Shown piece after piece: positions 20,457-30,560 of a stretch of DNA of 64,000 bases (positions are counted from its first letter, which is position 1; every line of letters starts with the position of its first letter). Below the pieces are notes generated by a model. The model was not told the origin of the DNA and searched no databases. It saw nothing but the letters and a program-made list of their open reading frames with translations. Where the stretch lies: NCBI RefSeq assembly GCF_000150955.2, contig NC_011670.1, positions 1,407,766-1,471,765 on the forward strand, read 5' to 3'. A program made the translations under genes and the position numbers. This stretch comes from Phaeodactylum tricornutum CCAP 1055/1. Taxonomy: Eukaryota > Bacillariophyta > Bacillariophyceae > Surirellales > Neidiaceae.

Positions 20457-21023
20457 TCACTTTTCTTCTTGTGACATAACAAGTATCGCATTTTCTAGTG
20501 AATTCCAAACACGAGCGGCATCCTGCTCCGTCAGAATGTTATGAAACACTCGATCGGAAAATTCGCTTTCTGTCGTGCCTTGTAAAGCAACAGTTCCTTC
20601 ATAGTCTTCATGCTCGATTGCTACACAAGGGGCCATTTTGCAAGCTCCTAGACACGGGCTCTCTTCCACCTCCACCTCTGGTGCGCTTCTTCTAGCTAGG
20701 TCCCATAAAGCACTGAAAGTACTGTACTCATCCAAATTTAAAGACTTTCGTTTCTTCGAACATGATGAAGAGGAGCATGTGAATACTTTAAATTTCTCAG
20801 CAGTTTTTGGATCGAGCGTATTCGCTGTGTCGGATGCATTGTTCAAGTTTTGCTCATCGCATATCGGCGTTGCCCGTCTCCAGCTTGTGCGAGAATGAGC
20901 GTCTTGCACTATTCTTATTCCGAGTTTATGCGAGGAATGTTCACAGTCGGCAATGAAACCCATCGCAAAGAGGGGTGGCATGAAGACCAATGTCAGCCTC
21001 ATCAGTAGTCGATACTTCATCAT
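20457..21023 (-). CDS. Thioredoxin-like 2Fe-2S ferredoxin domain protein, targeted
   Basis: A 188-residue protein whose C-terminal half looks like the thioredoxin-like 2Fe-2S fold (NuoE/TRX-ferredoxin family). Its likely cluster ligands are in 'FTCSSSSC' and, 40-odd residues on, 'SPCLGACKMAPCVAIEHE'. The last 40 residues ('TTESEFSDRVFHNILTEQDAARVW') match the usual closing helix. Residues 1-25 form a hydrophobic signal-like start ('YRLLMRLTLVFMPPLFAMGFIADC') with Phe after a small residue, which would suit diatom plastid import. The part between it and the domain is polar and unstructured. I start at the first of two adjacent ATGs (21023 and 21020). It is probably an electron carrier or assembly factor in plastid or ER; the exact role is unknown. 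Confidence 0.75.
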   Translation of the reverse strand: MMKYRLLMRLTLVFMPPLFAMGFIADCEHSSHKLGIRIVQDAHSRTSWRRATPICDEQNLNNASDTANTLDPKTAEKFKVFTCSSSSCSKKRKSLNLDEYSTFSALWDLARRSAPEVEVEESPCLGACKMAPCVAIEHEDYEGTVALQGTTESEFSDRVFHNILTEQDAARVWNSLENAILVMSQEEK

Positions 21024-21363
21024 GTGCGAAGTGCTGGCAACCTTTGACACGGTTAACTGTAAGCTGATAGAGAAAATTCCTTGCGAGAATAGTGGAGCTC
21101 TGAAATTTTGAACATTCGAGTTTCGATCTAGGAAGCCACGACAGACGTCATCGGCCTATTCTTCGATTTCATGAGAGATAATCAAAAAGTGTGATGAGTG
21201 CCGGGAAACATTAACGCAAGACGCCGAACAACTCTAACTGTAAAGCAATCCAGACCAAACATACAAATTATTAACAGTAACCTATTTCACTGTTTGTGCT
21301 GTAATCACTATTTGCACACACTGGCTATTTCGCAGTCGACGAGAGAAGTTCCTCGACCAACTT
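21024..21363. other. Divergent promoter region
   Basis: Separates the ferredoxin-like gene and the amidohydrolase gene. ACTGTRA-type motifs lie at 21056-21062 (33 bp before the ferredoxin-like start) and 21237-21243. Confidence 0.4.
21056..21062. promoter_or_regulatory. ACTGTRA-type motif upstream of the ferredoxin-like gene
   Basis: GTTAACTGTAAGC, 33 bp from the start codon on the reverse strand. Role unknown. Confidence 0.3.
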
Positions 21364-22347
21364 ATGCTTATCGTGCCGGGATCGCGATCCGCTTTCCGAC
21401 ACCGACTTGCTTGGCTCGCCTCATCCCTCTGTATAACTGCCAAGCTCGGTGCCGCTATGTCTACAAAAACCATTGATTCTCATCTTCATGTATGGGCCAA
21501 CGGAGACGAAGCATCTCAGGCATTTCCATACGTCCAAGAGCCTCCAGATAATCTGAAAGATTTGGCCAGCACGGATGAGCTACTCAAGCAGATGGACGCA
21601 CATGGGATTGATGGTGCTTTGATAGTGCAGCCGATTAACCACAAATTTGATCATTCTTACATTATGGCTGCAGTCCAAAATCACCCCAAGCGCTTTAAAG
21701 GGATGCTTCTACACGACCCGTCGCTATCTGCTGAAAAAGCAGTGGAAACGCTAGAGGACTTGGCGCTTAAAGGTTGTGTGGGAGTCCGATTCAATCCATA
21801 TTTGTGGCCAAAGCTATCTGCACAATCATGGGAGCCCATGTCAAAAGGTTCTGGGTTGGCCGTTTACAAGCGATGTGCGGAACTGAACATGCCAGTAGGT
21901 ATAATGTGTTTCCAGGGATTAGAACTACACTATGATGATATTCTCGCCTTACTCGACTCATCTCCAGACACTATCCTGATACTAGATCATTTCGGCTTCA
22001 CGTCTCTTGAGAAGCCCTTGACCTTCAACAAACTTCTCGGACTGGCCAAGTTTCCTCAGGTATACGTTAAAATCTCAGCCCTGTTCCGGCTGAGCGATAC
22101 GTCTCCGTACGAGCGCGTCCGCGAGGAGCGTTTTCTTCCTCTACTTCATGCATTTGGATCTGACCGGCTTATGTACGGTAGCGACTTTCCTTTTGTACTT
22201 GAACATCCGGAACAATACGGAATGGTAACGCGTGTGTCGTCCTGGATCGATAATGAAAAAGATAGGATAAATATTTTGGGAGGAACGGCCGAAAATGTCT
22301 TCGGTCCCTGGGGAATCGATTCCCCGAAGACAGATAAAAATACGTAG
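21364..22347 (+). CDS. Amidohydrolase 2 family (TIM-barrel metal-dependent hydrolase)
   Basis: A 327-residue protein of the amidohydrolase-related family PF04909, which includes ACMSD and 4-sulfomuconolactonase-like hydrolases. The metal-binding pattern is intact: 'DSHLHVW' (HxH), 'QPINHKFDHSY', 'ILDHFG' (His on strand 6) and 'MYGSDFPF' (Asp on strand 8). The barrel ends with 'ILGGTAENVFG', usual for this family. The substrate is unknown. From ATG 21364 there is an N-terminal extension of 31 residues with several Arg and a hydrophobic run ('LAWLASSLCITAKLGAA') that might target it to mitochondria or the ER. An ATG at 21457 ('MSTKTIDSHLHVW') gives a cytosolic form of 296 residues and may be the real or an alternative start. 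Confidence 0.85.
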   Translation: MLIVPGSRSAFRHRLAWLASSLCITAKLGAAMSTKTIDSHLHVWANGDEASQAFPYVQEPPDNLKDLASTDELLKQMDAHGIDGALIVQPINHKFDHSYIMAAVQNHPKRFKGMLLHDPSLSAEKAVETLEDLALKGCVGVRFNPYLWPKLSAQSWEPMSKGSGLAVYKRCAELNMPVGIMCFQGLELHYDDILALLDSSPDTILILDHFGFTSLEKPLTFNKLLGLAKFPQVYVKISALFRLSDTSPYERVREERFLPLLHAFGSDRLMYGSDFPFVLEHPEQYGMVTRVSSWIDNEKDRINILGGTAENVFGPWGIDSPKTDKNT

Positions 22348-22518
22348 CTCTAACAGTAAACGTCAGCTACGTAGATTGTGCCGAATGGTTTTCAAAAAAA
22401 TTGTTAGAATGTTTTAAAGAGGTGTACTATGATATGTAGCGTGCACCGGATAACATGATGTGTGTTGGTTTCGCAAATAATGAGAGCACAAACAACGTGA
22501 CTACTTCATTCGCCAAGT
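22348..22518. other. Short convergent spacer
   Basis: 171 bp between the stops of the amidohydrolase and the second DUF6824 gene. Nothing recognised. Confidence 0.4.
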
Positions 22519-23664
22519 TCAACGAGTTGGGGAGTTACTTGCGTATTTTGCACGCTTTGATGCGCGCTCATCTGGTGTATTGATCTCTCGAAGTGTCTGA
22601 CTGGCCTTCTTGCGAGCGACAATGTTCTCGACTTCGTACCACCTGTCCAAAGATTCGTCCATTTTTAAGAAACGGCCACCCCATTCATGAACTGCGTCAA
22701 CAAGCTCTTGACTTATTCCCGTTTTGTCCTGCTTGGACGCCTCCATGTAGCGTTGTTGAATCTCTTCCTTTTTGGCTAGGTACCTTTTATTGCCACCATG
22801 GTTGTTGGTTCGCCCACCTCGTCCCATCAATACATCCAAATCTGTTGGTAAAGTATACACACGCTCTACTGTCTCGTTCCGCTTCCGCTTGTTCGACATT
22901 TCTTTGGCCTTGTTATTGGCCGACGCTGACACGGGTACCGTTGGTTGTATCTCCGTGACAATTGGACCTGAAACGGCTGCCAGCGGAGCCGGCGTCTTTT
23001 CTAGAACAGACGCTACCGGTTGCTTTTTGAGCGTAGTGGCTACACCTTTAGATCCTGGAAGTTGCGCTTGGTACAATGCGTCCCAGTCGGTCTTACGGCT
23101 ACCAAAACTTGGTACCGGTGTCGGAAGCGCTGTGGCAGCAATATCAGATATCTTTCTTTTTTCCCGTTCTTTGTCTGGGTCACCAATACTGCGTTGCGAT
23201 TGTTCACTCTGGAAAACGGAGCTGACGTCCACATCCACATGCTTGGGGGCTAATTTGTTTGTCCAGTCAGAGCTGGCAAAAATATCGGGCATTCGAGACG
23301 TGACGGTGCTCGCGGTCGATTTGAGTATATCCGAAGCCGTTCTCACGAACGAGCCAAATGGCGGGGGCAGTTTCTTGCTTTCGCCACTATTCAAGAGCTT
23401 GCTCACGTACGTTCCGCTCTTGAAAGGATCTTCACTTTTCAACGAAGTCGACAAGAATTCTGCAGAGTCGCCACTTTTAAAAAGTTGATCTCTTAAAAGT
23501 TCAGTGGTACTGTCGTTGCTCTGAAATAATCTGCTCAGGACGGCTGAGGAAAATTCCTTTGATGCGGAACTAGTCGTGTCGGGCATTCGACGCGTGTCTT
23601 TGCCGCTTTCGCCATCTTTTGCTTGTGAGGAGACGATACTGGTTAATGGCATGACTTCTATCAT
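22519..23664 (-). CDS. DUF6824 domain protein (second of two)
   Basis: A 381-residue protein whose C-terminal domain is the same as that of the gene at 6848-8017: 'DVLMGRGGRTNNHGGNKRY', then 'GGRFLKMDESLDRWYEV' and 'ARKKASQTLRE'. The N-terminal 280 residues are Ser/Lys/Asp-rich and probably disordered. A basic patch, 'NKAKEMSNKRKRNE', precedes the domain and may be a nuclear signal. The N-terminal region also shows loose repeats around 'LFKSGDSAEFLSTSL...KSEDPFKSGTYVSKLLNSGES'. Unlike its relative it is a single exon. The ATG at 23664 is the first in frame. Function is not established; the conserved RGG-Asn-His-Gly-Asn core and basic ending hint at nucleic acid contact. Confidence 0.85.
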   Translation of the reverse strand: MIEVMPLTSIVSSQAKDGESGKDTRRMPDTTSSASKEFSSAVLSRLFQSNDSTTELLRDQLFKSGDSAEFLSTSLKSEDPFKSGTYVSKLLNSGESKKLPPPFGSFVRTASDILKSTASTVTSRMPDIFASSDWTNKLAPKHVDVDVSSVFQSEQSQRSIGDPDKEREKRKISDIAATALPTPVPSFGSRKTDWDALYQAQLPGSKGVATTLKKQPVASVLEKTPAPLAAVSGPIVTEIQPTVPVSASANNKAKEMSNKRKRNETVERVYTLPTDLDVLMGRGGRTNNHGGNKRYLAKKEEIQQRYMEASKQDKTGISQELVDAVHEWGGRFLKMDESLDRWYEVENIVARKKASQTLREINTPDERASKRAKYASNSPTR

Positions 23665-24164
23665 TTTCTAATGGAAAACAATATTGATCCGTGTCGTGTG
23701 CGTTTGATTCGTGATTGTTACCAGACTATGAGGGGGAATCGTGCTGACAGAAAGTGGGGTCTGATGTGTCGTTGGCGGATCGAGTACGGTATGCGCAGAA
23801 TGTCTTGTCACAAGGAACCGGAACGGTCATCGCATCACAACCCAAACGTGCACCTATCCGGAAGCGCATCGAACACAGACAGATCTCCTTGAGAAAGAAC
23901 CGTCTGTTAGGGAATATTCGCCTATTCCTTACATGATAGATATTCCAAATTCCAAATAGGTAAGCTTCTACCCGCTTTCGTTCGTGACTCCTGACACACA
24001 CGATTCGTATCTATCGTAGACATAGGTATTCGTTTCGGCGAAAGTCGGAGCAACGGTAAGATCGGTCCACGCCGACCTTGAACGACGACCTTGGCCGTCA
24101 TCGATGAGCGACCTCTATCGAGAACGTTTCGATCGCTTCCTAGCTCTAGATTAAAGAGCTTAAC
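23665..24164. other. Divergent promoter region
   Basis: 500 bp between the second DUF6824 gene and the OSCA/CSC1 gene. No motif of the ACTGTRA type found here; nothing else recognised. Confidence 0.4.
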
Positions 24165-27100
24165 ATGGATACTCGCCACCTTAAGTACAGCTTTTGGACC
24201 GGAGGAAATTTCAGCAATAGCAACAATAGCACTGACTTTGATTCGAATTTGGAACGCCCTCAAGATGTTTCCGTGGATTCCGTCTTGACATCGTTGTACT
24301 TCAATAGCATTGTATTTGTCATGCTCATGGCCAGTTATGAAATCTTACGTCGTGTGTTCCCTGCTGTATACTCATCCCGTAAACGAATTTCACACGCTCG
24401 TCCCGATACACAGAATGGTCATCGACCGGAAGCTCCCTTGCACGAGGATGCCACAGTGCCCGACCCGAATGGCACCGACTATCCCAAAATTCATCACGAG
24501 CGTCATGCTTCGTTGACTTCTCTGCCGGACGATCGACCACTCGACTGGCTTGGGCCCGTATTTGGCGTGCCCTGGAGCAAGGTTCGTCGCATTGCGGGCT
24601 TGGATGGGTACTTCTTTCTACGCTATATACGTATGAATGTGAGAATTACGGCCGTTTCCACGTTTTGGTTCTTTCTGATACTGGTCCCTATTTACGCGAC
24701 GGGTAGTTCAAAGGAACACTCGGCGGAGGGATGGTATCATCTGTCGGCGGCGAATATTCCAAGAGACGGTTGGCGTATGTGGATACCTTGCCTTTTCGCG
24801 TACTTGTTCAGCGCCTTTGTTTGCTTTGTTGTCAAGCAGGAGTATCGGCACTTTCTGGACCTCAGACAAGACTTTTTGGCGAGAGGAAACATGCACGTCG
24901 ATCCGCAACACCATCATTCCTTGGAAATTGAAAATATTCCCTACGAATTACGATCGGATCGTGCCTTGAAAGAATATTTCGAAAAGATGTTTCCCGGACG
25001 CGTTCATTCAGCCAGTGTCGTTCTCAATCTACCGGAACTGGAGGACGCCTCCGTCAGATGTATGAGAACATGTCGTCGTCTCGAAAAGAGTATTGCTTTT
25101 TTGCACGCAACGGGTAGCCGGCCCACTCACGTTGTTGGCCGTGGCCGAATATCTTGCTTGGGAATCGAGCTACAACCGTTGGACTGCAATTGCACAGCGA
25201 GTCAGGAAACCTTGTTCGTCGAGAACGATATGCGAGCAGAACGACCGAAGAGAGGAACTCGTGTCGACTCAATTTCGTACTACGCACAAGAACTGGCAGC
25301 CGATAGTCGATCGTTATTTCAGATGCAAAAACGCAAATCACGGATTGCGGAATCTGGAAATCAGTTAAAACAGGTGGACAACTGGTTGGACAAGGCGGTC
25401 CGCCAAGCATCAGAGGTTGCGAATACAATTTTGGAAGACTCAATAAAGGACAACCATTTGACTTCGCCGTACGAGAGCTTTGACGAAGGTGGAACAGTAC
25501 CTCCAGCCGAGAGCATGACTTCCAGGTATGGGTCCTTCAGTCAGGCAATCAGCCATCGAGCAATATACGGACGGAGCAAATTTGACAAAATTCCTGAGGA
25601 AAGAAAGGAACCTCTTGTTTGTGATGATGAAATGGTACGCAGAGATCGCAACCCCTCGACTTTATCGCATATTTTGACTTACCTGAATGATCTGCGTCAA
25701 TTTACAGTCAGACTCGACCGAAGACTCTGATTTTCCAATCCCCTTTAGTAGAGATAGCTATCAAAACAGGTGGAGACGTTGGGCAGGTCGGTTAGGTTTA
25801 GACTTTGCCATTGCCGGTCTTAAACTTGTTAATAAGCAGCTCGACGTTGCACTTGAAGAAGTCGTCGGAGCTACAATGTCTTCTACTGGGTATGTCACGT
25901 TCTTGGATCTTTCCTCGACAACATGCGCGGCGAGTGCACCACTGACGGTGAAGGCCAATGTTCTCGATGTATCTGTTGCTCCCGAACCTAGGGATATCAT
26001 TTGGAAAAATGCTCATATTTCCAAGAGATCACAGTTGAGACGTGGCAATTTCACGAACTTCTTTCTATTTCTTGGCGTTATTCTATGGAGTTTCCCTCTG
26101 GCTGCTATTCAAGCTTTCGCAAAAGCTGAGTTTTTGGCACAAATTCCTGGAATGGAATGGATTTTAACTTTTCATGGGGGAACTTTTACAAACTTTATGA
26201 ACGGCTACCTTCCAGTGGTGGCCCTTTTGTGTCTGATCCTTATACTTCCGTTGATTTTTGAGTATGTGGCTGTGAGTTACGAGCATCGCAAGACTTATTC
26301 GGATGTTCAATCATCAATGCTGAGCCGTTACTTCTATTATCAGCTTGCCAACATCTATGTGTCTGTGACTGCAGGATCAATTCTGAAGTCTCTTTCGGAC
26401 ATTCTTGACCATCCATCGAACATTTTGCAACTTTTAGGGGACTCCTTGCCTACCATGGTCGGCTACTTTGATGCTCTATTAGTCACAAAGATTATGGCCG
26501 GTCTACCAATGATTTTCTTAAGGTTTGGTGCATTGTCCCGTATGCTTTTTTTGAAAACACTGTCAAACGAAAAGAAAATGACACAGCGTGAACTCGATGC
26601 CGTGTATAGGCTGGAAAATGTCCAGTACGGGTGGGAGTTTCCAACACAGCTTCTTGTGGTTGTGATAGTTTTTACGTATGCCATTATTTGCCCCGTCATC
26701 CTCCCGTTTGGCTTGCTTTACTTCCTCGGAGCACTTTTGGTGTACAAAAAGCAAGTACTATACGTCTACAGTCCGGTATACGAAAGCGGAGGTGCTATGT
26801 TTCCCGTTGTAGTCCAGCGAACGCTTTTCGGATTGGTGTGCGGCCAGATGACATTTATTGGATATGTGGTAACACGAGGTTGTTACTATCAGCCCATTTG
26901 CTTATTCCCTTTACCTATTGGCACAATTTGGGCAATGAACTTTTTCCGACAAAATTATGCAGATCCTAGCACTCGGCTAAGTCTGGAACGGGCCCGCGAA
27001 TGCGATCGGTTGTCCTCGTCTAAAGCGGCAACGGAAGAGGATGGATTGGACAGCAACATTGACCGTGGCGTAGAATTGCGAAGAACGAAATTCGATCGCA

Positions 27101-27279
27101 AGTCATACCGGCAACCTGTCCTCACAGAGCTCGCCACGGAACCAGAGTTCTACCGCTCAGGCTTTCAAGACGACGAAACCTTCGCTGTAAGGAAACAGCT
27201 TCAACGAATTAATCGATACATCAAGGAAGCGACTTTGGAACACAATGATGGTCTCAAAGATGCTTTGTTTCCAATATAG
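24165..27279 (+). CDS. CSC1: OSCA/CSC1/TMEM63-type hyperosmolality-gated calcium channel
   Basis: A mechanosensitive cation channel that opens on membrane tension or hyperosmotic stress. Exons 24165-25634 and 25708-27279 give 1013 residues; the 73-bp intron (GTACGC...TTACAG) joins in phase 0 and links 'DDEM' to 'SDSTEDSD'. The N-terminal helix 'SLYFNSIVFVMLMASYEILRR' is the typical first segment; two more helices follow, then the large cytosolic domain with 'IENIPYELRSD' and, after 'ATGSRPTH', 'RVDSISYYAQEL'. This cytosolic loop is enlarged by about 150 residues of charged, Ser-rich sequence around the intron. The second exon starts with 'YVTFLDLSSTTCA' and 'PRDIIWKNA', family hallmarks, followed by the pore-forming helices to about residue 930. 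A polar C-terminal tail closes it. It probably acts in the plasma membrane. Confidence 0.9.
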
Positions 27280-27450
27280 AAAAAAATTATCATTTCCGTG
27301 GGCCTCAAATACTTTTTACACCATTCGTTTATGAGAGCGGAGACAGTGAGAGTTAGCCTTTTCGGCCAAAGCGCTGTCTAATCTATACTGTGGTCCGTCG
27401 AATAAAAATTGTGATAACTCTTACAAAGTAGATATTAACTTGCTGAAAAG
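27280..27450. other. Short convergent spacer
   Basis: 171 bp between the stops of the CSC1 and lipin genes. Nothing recognised. Confidence 0.4.
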
Positions 27451-28647
27451 CTATACAATCTTCAGTGAAGCCGCCAATTTTGGCTTGGTATCGAAAGTTT
27501 CTATGAGTGCTTGTCCGAGAATATGAGCCATGAGCTTGCTATCTTGATATCCTTCAAACAGTGTTCCTCTTGCGTGCATATAGTCCTGGTTCCGTAGAGG
27601 CTCTCGGTTGGCTTTGCAGTCGAGACAATAAATCCGCGAGCGTTTGTCAACCAAGTAGATCTGATGCATTTGCATTCCAGCTCCGTGATATGCCTGCATA
27701 TCCATGAGACTGTTACCAAAGCCGGCTAAGAAGACATTACGGACGCCCAACTGTAAGAATGGACGTACTACATTGGTGGTCAGAGCTTCCCGCTTAAATT
27801 CGTGGACCGATTTCGATACCAGCTCCATCAGAAGAACCTTGGCCATGCTGCCGGTGAAGCCCAGCAAAGGGCCACCAGGAAGTTGATGACTTTGTGCCTG
27901 GCGAAGCTGTGACAGGAATTTTCTGGTTGTGTTGGCGATTCCAATAGGACGCGATGTAAGGTAAAGCATCCGCACGTTTTCAATCGAAGAGAGAAACTGA
28001 CATACGCCATCATGGCAATAGGTATACTGCTCCGTCAGTATCGTATCAATGACCCCCCGCAGATTTGACCTTGTAATGGTTCCGTCAATATCTACTACCA
28101 GAAGCCTATCTCTAGTTGACCAAAGAAATACGTTAACTGGCGCAACACCGAGCACGTAATCGTCGCCGTCCAATAAAAGGTATCTTGCCGAGTTGACGCC
28201 ACTTTCGAGGAGATTAGCGAGCTGAGAAAGCGCTGTAGGGTCATGCTCTGTACGTGCAGCGTTTGTTGAAAGCCGAGTCTTTCTGTTCTTCGCAACAATA
28301 GCGCCGTCAGACGGATGATATTCCAATGGTGGCTCCGGTTCCTGAATTTTCTGATGGACAATGGGAAATCGGACCGCACTCCTTTTCCCTTGCGCGACCT
28401 CCAAGACTATTCGACTTCCCCCACTGTCACAGGCTCCAATTTTCAAAAACTTGACGCCAAACCAGAAAATAGCGTCACCCGCTGCAAACTCATGCTCGTT
28501 CTGCACAACGATAAGGTCGAAGGCGTTCCCAATCAATAAACTCGATCTGCCACAAGGAGGAAAACAGATCGAAGGACTAGACGACGTCCTTCTATCCGCA
28601 ACTCCGTTTGGGAGCATGGCCTCCTCTTCGTCTGCCTCGCGCACCAT
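27451..28647 (-). CDS. LPIN: Lipin-type phosphatidate phosphatase
   Basis: Dephosphorylates phosphatidate to diacylglycerol, the branch point to storage lipid and phospholipids. This 398-residue protein carries the LNS2 catalytic domain: 'LLVVDIDGTITRSNLRG' with the DxDxT motif (Asp186, Asp188, Thr190), then 'LYLTSRPIGIANTTRKFL' and 'HQLPGGPLLGF', all diagnostic for lipin/Smp2/Ned1. The N-terminal part (about residues 40-90, 'GNAFDLIVVQNEHEFAAGD' through 'WFGVKFLKIGACDS') resembles a strongly diverged N-LIP domain. The protein is much shorter than animal or plant lipins because the linker is missing. The ATG at 28647 is used; a TTG-initiated extension to 28671 is less likely. Confidence 0.9.
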   Translation of the reverse strand: MVREADEEEAMLPNGVADRRTSSSPSICFPPCGRSSLLIGNAFDLIVVQNEHEFAAGDAIFWFGVKFLKIGACDSGGSRIVLEVAQGKRSAVRFPIVHQKIQEPEPPLEYHPSDGAIVAKNRKTRLSTNAARTEHDPTALSQLANLLESGVNSARYLLLDGDDYVLGVAPVNVFLWSTRDRLLVVDIDGTITRSNLRGVIDTILTEQYTYCHDGVCQFLSSIENVRMLYLTSRPIGIANTTRKFLSQLRQAQSHQLPGGPLLGFTGSMAKVLLMELVSKSVHEFKREALTTNVVRPFLQLGVRNVFLAGFGNSLMDMQAYHGAGMQMHQIYLVDKRSRIYCLDCKANREPLRNQDYMHARGTLFEGYQDSKLMAHILGQALIETFDTKPKLAASLKIV

Positions 28648-29126
28648 CTTCGATAGACAGTTCCGCTCCAAAACGGTGTTCTTGGGAAGAAAGACAAGGC
28701 TAGTAAGCCCGGCCTCCTTTGAAGCAAAAGCGTTTGCGCGAGTGAATAGTTTTCAAAAGGGATGATCGCCAAGTCTCACAGTCGTAGTCAAAGTCACTGT
28801 TAGTCGTTCGTGTCTACGTCATGGAGTAGTACAAACACCCGAAAAAGATATAAAGCAAATTATTGAGCACAACCGACGATGTGGGTACGCGTGAGCGAAG
28901 ACCTAACTGTAAGTAGAGAAGGCCGACTTGTAATGCTCTCTCTTTGCCTCTCTACTAGCCAGAGATGATTGGAATGTATGTCTCGCCGCGAGACCATCTA
29001 CCATAAACAGCCCTTCACTGTCAACCTGCTCGACCCATATCTTTACAGAAGTAGCAGCTTCTTCCTGTTTCGAAAGAAAGCAAAGGTTCCGGTGTAGGTT
29101 CGACAGGGCTTTTCTCAACCGCAAAA
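28648..29126. other. Divergent promoter region, lipin and NUP54
   Basis: 479 bp. ACTGTRA-type motifs at 28776-28782 and 28906-28912; around the first, AGTC is repeated (TCACAGTCGTAGTCAAAGTCACTG). Confidence 0.4.
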
Positions 29127-30446
29127 ATGGTAACTTGGGGTTCGAATACTGTCCACAGTATTGCTGGCAATCCGAGTCCTGCACCGATCGCGTTCGGCGC
29201 TCCTAATCCAGCTCCTACTACAGGATTTTCATTCGGTTCTCCTAGCCCATCAACATCTTCAGGATTGGGGGCCCCTAGTCCAGCTCCGACAACTTTGTTT
29301 GGATCGTCGTCACCCGCACCTTCCGGAAGTCTTTTTGGTTCTGCCTCCCCAGCGCCTTCAACGAGCCTCTTTGGATCGTCAGCACCCGCCTCCTCATCCG
29401 GAAGTCTATTCGGTGCGCCATCTCCTTCAGGAGGGTTGTTCGGTTCATCGCTGGCACCTTCGGGGAGTCTGTTTGGTTCGACGCCAGCTCCCTCGGGTGG
29501 ATTGTTTGGTTCTACCTCAGCACCCACCGCTGGAAGTTTGTTTGGTTCGCCCGCACCCGCTCCTTTTGGTCAAAGCAATCCTGTGCAACAACAGCAAATT
29601 CCCGCACAAGCCGCTTTGAAAGCTCACTTGGATGCGGCAGCTCGACAAGAACAAGCTCGAGTGCAGGAAGCCCTGGAAAAGATCCATAAGGCCTATACGG
29701 GGACGGCATTGGCTTTGGCTGACAAATCCTCTCAGTTTGTGTCAATTGTCTACAATCCCATGACTCCGGAACTTCGCCAAATGCAATTGGCTACGGGAAT
29801 TGGTGTCGACGGAATGCCTCGTCCGATGGAACCACCGAAGCCTCCGCAAGTCTCTACGCATGACTGGGAAGTTGCGGTGGTATCCAATCCCGACTACGCC
29901 TCCTTCATGCCGATTGCTTTGGTAGGCGCTGAAGCTTTGCAAGCTCGACTTACTCATCAGCAAGAAAAGTCGAATTTATTGTCGAAGCAAATCAAATCTT
30001 TGCAATCAAGTCAAGAATTTTTACGCCGGCGCTTCGAAGAAGTGCAAACGCAGTTGAATCAAACGAGTCAACGCAGTGAACAACAACAACGCAAGCTTTT
30101 GGCCGTCATGCGCAGAGTAGAACTGGCACGTTGTTACAATCAACCGCTTCAAGGCGACGAAGTCAAGGCCATGGAACGCTTACGGGGAATATGGGCGGAT
30201 CTGGATCGGCTCAGATCCCTTGCTGGAACCATGCACGATCAAGTCAAAACCCAGACTGCTGCCCGTCCACCCACGGTCTGTGGCATGCCGGAAGAACGGC
30301 GCCTCATGCAAGTTCTGAAAGAGCACCGCTCCACTTTGGCAGCCGTTACAGGTACAGTCCAAAAAGATATGCTCGATTTGCATTTAATTCAAAAGCGAAT
30401 AAAGCAAGTTGGGAGAGTGCATCCAGCCGGACCGCCTCGGGGGTGA
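29127..30446 (+). CDS. NUP54: Nucleoporin NUP54
   Basis: A channel nucleoporin of the NUP62-58-54 complex in the nuclear pore. The N-terminal 150 residues of this 439-residue protein consist of FG repeats, mostly LFGS or FGAP spaced by Ser/Pro/Ala segments such as 'SPAPSGS', and would form the permeability mesh. From about residue 155 a Gln-rich stretch leads into helices. 'AYTGTALALADKSSQFVSIVYNPMTPE' and 'DGMPRPMEPPKPP' resemble the alpha/beta region of NUP54, and 'NPDYASFMPIALVGAEALQAR' matches its conserved part. The C-terminal half is coiled coil (about 275-435) that pairs with NUP62 and NUP58. A single exon is sufficient; the ATG at 29127 directly opens the FG region. Confidence 0.9.
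   Translation: MVTWGSNTVHSIAGNPSPAPIAFGAPNPAPTTGFSFGSPSPSTSSGLGAPSPAPTTLFGSSSPAPSGSLFGSASPAPSTSLFGSSAPASSSGSLFGAPSPSGGLFGSSLAPSGSLFGSTPAPSGGLFGSTSAPTAGSLFGSPAPAPFGQSNPVQQQQIPAQAALKAHLDAAARQEQARVQEALEKIHKAYTGTALALADKSSQFVSIVYNPMTPELRQMQLATGIGVDGMPRPMEPPKPPQVSTHDWEVAVVSNPDYASFMPIALVGAEALQARLTHQQEKSNLLSKQIKSLQSSQEFLRRRFEEVQTQLNQTSQRSEQQQRKLLAVMRRVELARCYNQPLQGDEVKAMERLRGIWADLDRLRSLAGTMHDQVKTQTAARPPTVCGMPEERRLMQVLKEHRSTLAAVTGTVQKDMLDLHLIQKRIKQVGRVHPAGPPRG
29160..29565 (+). repeat. FG-repeat coding minisatellite-like tract
   Basis: About a dozen imperfect copies of a 30-36 bp unit encoding 'SPAPSGSLFGS'-like segments within NUP54. The copies differ at synonymous and Ser/Ala sites, so they are old or diverging. 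Confidence 0.7.
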
Positions 30447-30560
30447 ACGAAATTTCTAACTGTATGCGATAAGTGCAGCTAGTTTTAGATCATTTTAAGG
30501 GTTGTAGCAGAGAGACTAGAGTGATAAAGGGCTACTGACAGCCAGCTGGTAATACAGTTT

